From Serpula lacrymans var. lacrymans S7.9 (lineage: Eukaryota > Basidiomycota > Agaricomycetes > Boletales > Serpulaceae), in assembly GCF_000218685.1 (NCBI RefSeq), contig NW_006763293.1, positions 1,733,968-1,797,967 of the forward strand: a DNA stretch of 64,000 nucleotides, written 5' to 3'. The translations under genes and the position numbers were made by a program. The notes below the pieces were generated by a model that did no database searches, had not been told where the DNA came from, and worked only from the letters and a program-made list of their open reading frames with translations. Positions 60,599-64,000 of the stretch are shown here, piece by piece (position 1 is the first letter of the stretch; each line of letters starts with the position of its first letter).

Positions 60599-61224
60599 TG
60601 TAAGGAATCAATTTTTCTATTGCATTCCCATCATGTCATGGCTGTCCAACCCATTCCCCATCACCCCTCTTACTATTGGATTGGAAGTCACAGCCAGTAC
60701 TCTATTACTTTTATCTTTCTTCTTCTTATTTTCCCTTCACACTCATGTTCTATCATACTTACAACGTAGGAGATTCCTTTCCAACCCTTGAGAAGATATC
60801 CTGATGACGTAGCATTAGTCAAAGGCTATGCCCAGGAATACTTCAGCGAGAGATTAATCAGTGATACGAACTGTGACTCAGTACCTTCTCATGGGTTTAC
60901 TGATCCAGCGAATCATACATCCCTTACTAAGGATTTCTCCCACACAATTAGTAATTAGGATAGATTGTACCATTCCCTCCTTTTTCTTATTGGCTAACTG
61001 TTTGGTCAGACCACTCTTGATTTTTTTATTCCTTTTGGTCTGACCTCGGTGATTCATTATATAAAAGAGTAGATACTCAATGTATTATTCCTTAGTTCAA
61101 TATTAGTTTGGATTGACACCTATACAGACACTCTTCAATCTCAATACTCTGGTTTGCTGCTTTTCCTCAAAGGACTTGGCCAGACATTTGTTTTGTTATA
61201 TGGCTCTGTATTTGTTGCCTGACA
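60599..61224 (+). repeat. Older, diverged LTR related to the two solo LTRs
   Basis: It starts TGTAAGGAATC and ends TGTTGCCTGACA, against TGTAAGGATC and TGTTGCCTCACA in the intact copy at 61258-61955. Shared internal marks in the same order are a CTTTTTCTTATTGG block, two GGTCAGACC/GGTCTGACC-like segments and TATAAAA at 61060-61066. No target duplication is evident (GGAAG before, TTCTG after), so either it is old or it is the 5' LTR of an element whose interior was broken by the next insertion. Confidence 0.6.
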
Positions 61225-61257
61225 TTCTGCAGTATAGGATCAACATATTGAGGTACA

Positions 61258-61955
61258 TGTAAGGATCATTTATATTTTCTTATTTTCTTATCTTTTTGTT
61301 CCATGTCTTGGTTCTCAGACACTTTCCCCATCACACCTCTGGCTCTAGGGCTAGAGGTATCCTTTGCTATCTTGCTTCTCATAGCCCTCACAGGCTTTCT
61401 TAACCATTGTTACCACTTCATATCGCTGATCAGAGACTGGGTAGTACTCCCAGCCAGCCAGCACAATGGGTAAGAACTGGCGGCAGATATCTCACCAACC
61501 AGCTCCAAGCCCCATCAGTGCCTGGAGATACTAATAGACACTTTAGTCAGGATCATACCTCATCATGAGGATACGGTTCCTGAACATGCATGACAATACT
61601 TATTATTAGTACATTCTCTCACCTGCTGATTAATCCCTAAAATTGTATGATAGTTATTCTTTTTCTTATTGGATAGTTTCATCCTCAGACCACTTTTCTT
61701 TTATTCTACTTCCGGTCTGAGAGATAGACAATTAGCTATAAAAACCCTACATACTCATATATCGTTCTTTAGCTTTTTATTACTTGAATCACCCACTTTA
61801 CTCCTCACCAGAAACCCTTGAGTTTACTCCTAAAAAGTCCTCTACTTGCTACAATCACTAGCACCTGTTGACCTCAAGCTCATGGTATCTCTTACTCCCT
61901 GCAAGTGCAGTCGGAGACGGGTATCATTTTTGTTATAGTTTAATGTTGCCTCACA
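61258..61955 (+). repeat. Solo LTR, 698 bp, with perfect target duplication GTACA
   Basis: Ends are TGTAAGG and CTCACA. Flanking bases are GTACA at 61253-61257 and GTACA at 61956-61960, a perfect 5-bp target-site duplication. TATAAAAA is at 61737-61744. The same sequence recurs inverted at 62859-63539. No pol or gag frame lies next to it, so it is a solo LTR left after recombination. It inserted 34 bp downstream of the older related LTR. Confidence 0.88.
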
Positions 61956-62858
61956 GTACAGTCCCAGTGTTAATTGAATGGCCAGGCCCATCTACCTCTG
62001 ACATCGGTAAGGCTGAGGTCTGAGTCAGCCCAGCAGCAGCTGAAGGTCCCAATTTTTTCCCATCCAGTGTGGCTGTGTATATTGATAACAGATTGGTTGT
62101 TGCTTGATACTGTGCAAATGGAGGTATTATATATAATACCTACCTTGCATGTGAGCATATTTTTCAATCTCTATCTCTACATCCCCATCTGTGAAAAATA
62201 TGTCTTTCAGTTGTCTGAAACTCTCTGATAATGTAATAGCTTACTGGGGTCAAACCCTGTCTCCTGAAGATCTACGTCTATCATACAATTTTGAGCTTCT
62301 TTATTGACAGATCCTAACAAAACCTTCTGCCATTGGAGAGTGAGTACACATTGAATTTTGAAAGTATGCCCAACAATAACCAATGTACATATATGGTTGA
62401 TTTGATCTTTGGTATACTCAACCAGATGATCAGCATGATGAGAGGCGACTCCAGCCATGCTTTTGTATAGGTGAAAAAATGAGAGGTGTGAGCTGGCATT
62501 GGATGTAAAAGAAACATACTGCTTTAGATAACTGTGATGGTGGATAGAGCTAAAGGACACCTCAAGGACAAATTGGCCTATCCTGCTACCTTGTACTTTC
62601 ACTCAGGCCAAAAACTGGTGAGAGTTTTTGTTTTTGGAATAGGAAGCAAGATTCCACGTTGTTAGAAATGAATCTCCGTGCAAAATTTTTGAATGAGGTG
62701 TGGGCTTGTGTGGGTGACTATGACCACTTGAAACAAATTGAACCAACATTTTATTGTGCCAACATCTGCTGTGAGTATGCATGCTTGTTCTTCTTCTATA
62801 TTTCAGGTTGCTCAAATTTTGTAATTAGCTTAAATCTAACTTAGCTTCATCGGAACCA
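61956..62858. other. Spacer between inverted solo LTRs, possible decayed element
   Basis: About 900 bp with interrupted frames on both strands. The longest, on minus (62207-62602, 131 codons), has no recognised domain. A minus chain reading SESFRQLKDIFFTDGDVEIE may be spliced over a short AT palindrome (TATTATATATAATA near 62130) to SSNNQSVINIHSHTGWEK. This may be a decayed transposon interior, but I cannot assign it. Confidence 0.3.
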
Positions 62859-63539
62859 TGTGAGGCAACATTAAACTATAACAAAAACAAAACCTGTCTC
62901 CCACTGCACTTGCAGGGAGTAAGAGGTTCAATGAGCTTGAGGTCAACAGATGCTAGTAAATATAGCAAGTAGAGGACTTGGGAGTAAACTCAAGGATTTC
63001 GGTTGAGGAGTAAAGCGGGTAAATCAAGTAATAGAAAACTAAAGAACTATACATGAGATGTGCAGGGCTTTTTATAGCTAACCGTCCGTCCCTCAGACCA
63101 AAAGGGGAATAAACAAAAAGTGGTCTGAGGAATAAATCAACCAATAAGAAAAAGGAATAACTATCATACAACTTTGAATGATTAATCAGCAGGTGAGAGA
63201 GTTGTACTAATAATAAGTATTGTCATGCATATTCAGGAACTGTATCCTCATGATGAGGTACGATCCTGACTAAAGCGTCTATTAGTATATCCAGGCACTG
63301 ATGGGGCTTGGAGCTGGTTGGCGAGATGCCTACTACCAGCCCCTACCCATTGTGCTGGCTGGCTGGGAGTGATACCCAGTCTCTGATCTGCAATATAAAG
63401 TGGTAACGATGATTGAGAAAACCTGTGAGGGCTATGAGAAGTAGAATAGCAAATGATACCTCTAGCCCTAGAGCCAGAGGTGTAACGGGGAAAGCGTTCA
63501 AAAACCAAGACATAGAGAAAATAATAAATGGTCCTTACA
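62859..63539 (-). repeat. Solo LTR, 681 bp, inverted copy, target duplication AACCA
   Basis: Read on the minus strand it starts TGTAAGGACC at 63539 and ends TTGCCTCACA at 62859. Flanks are AACCA at 62854-62858 and AACCA at 63540-63544, a perfect 5-bp target duplication. TATAAAAA on the minus strand lies at 63069-63076. Long blocks are identical or nearly so to the plus-strand copy at 61258-61955, for example GCCAGCCAGCACAATGGGTA and CTCATCATGAGGATAC. Confidence 0.88.
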
Positions 63540-63709
63540 AACCACTTATCACTCATTTGGTTGTGTCGCTTTTTCTCTCATCATCAAATTACTAGTAAGA
63601 TCTCTGATATGGTCCACAGCTCTAGCTCTCTAGCTCTCTACCTTACACGCACCCTGTGATAACCAGACCCTATACCAAGCTAACGGAGGTCTAGTCATTT
63701 AATCACAAG

Positions 63710-64000
63710 TGTAAAGACCCTAGCTGTTATGCCGGTAACCCGAGCAGCGTAGGACTTAAATCACACAACAAGTGTCTGACAAGCAAGTATAAGAGTAAAT
63801 CTACAACTGGGGTATGTACATGGATATCGTGCTAGTTATATAGAAGAAGGCATGAGGCTACGGTGAGGTATGACGTAGCGTATTGGTCAGTAACATGTGT
63901 AATGCGTGAGGCTGATTGGTAATGAGTATTACTAATGTGTCACGTGATTACTAGATAAGATAAGATCAAAGAGAGATTAGATTAGGTGAGATAATAGTCT
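63710..64000. repeat. Possible LTR or repeat start cut by the window edge
   Basis: At 63710 TGTAAAGACCCTAGCTGTTA resembles the way LTRs of Ty3-like elements begin, and the following sequence has no frame. The other end lies outside the window, so ends and target duplication cannot be checked. Confidence 0.3.

Noticed and set aside
61225..61257. Primer-binding site directly after the older LTR
   Set aside because: The sequence after TTGCCTGACA shows no match to a tRNA 3' end that I recognise.
62207..62602. Minus-strand frame of 131 codons between the solo LTRs as a transposase or pol fragment
   Set aside because: No reverse transcriptase, integrase or transposase motif is visible; left unassigned.
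63629..63660. Short CTCTAGCT tandem as a CRISPR-like or satellite array
   Set aside because: Only about three imperfect 8-10 bp units without spacers; a simple repeat in a eukaryotic genome.

Overview
The window is nuclear DNA of a filamentous basidiomycete, most likely an Agaricomycete. Genes are dense, lie on both strands and are cut by many 50-90 bp GT-AG introns. The gene set fits: a velvet regulator, a two-HMG-box factor, a Kre6-type GH16 glucanase, complex I subunits and an intron-containing tRNA gene. No bacterial operons, CRISPR arrays or rRNA genes are seen. Most gene models here were assembled by hand by joining reading frames at splice sites, so product calls are firmer than exact exon borders.

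Left part (1-19.7 kb): MLH3 mismatch-repair gene running off the left edge, methylcrotonyl-CoA carboxylase beta chain (leucine breakdown), ArfGAP GCS1 (COPI traffic), a VelB-like velvet regulator, a long mitochondrial PPR protein, a GNAT acetyltransferase, a two-HMG-box regulator and complex I NDUFA13/GRIM-19.

Middle (19.7-42 kb): an INO80 subunit F-like protein, a small hypothetical ORF, complex I NDUFS8 sharing a 164 bp divergent promoter with prefoldin subunit 2, a secreted CAP/PR-1 protein, an F-box protein, a four-finger C2H2 factor, a USP36-type deubiquitinase, a mitochondrial PP2C (Ptc5/PDP type), a disordered hypothetical protein and a protein with two CASTOR-like ACT segments.

Right part (42-59.5 kb): a hypothetical protein with a repeated PHIxIS motif, an RDH-type short-chain dehydrogenase, a disordered protein whose nine introns are all in phase 0, a Kre6/Skn1 beta-glucan enzyme, KAE1 (tRNA t6A synthesis), an elongator tRNA-Met gene with a 28-nt intron, and peroxin PEX14.

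From about 59.9 kb to the right edge ordinary genes stop and retrotransposon debris begins. It includes two solo LTRs of one family in opposite orientation, each with a perfect 5-bp target-site duplication, an older relative of the same family, a second LTR family with a near-perfect duplication, and a possible LTR start cut by the window edge. Several genes serve mitochondria (MCC beta, PPR protein, NDUFA13, NDUFS8, PP2C), but they are interspersed with unrelated genes and do not form one pathway.
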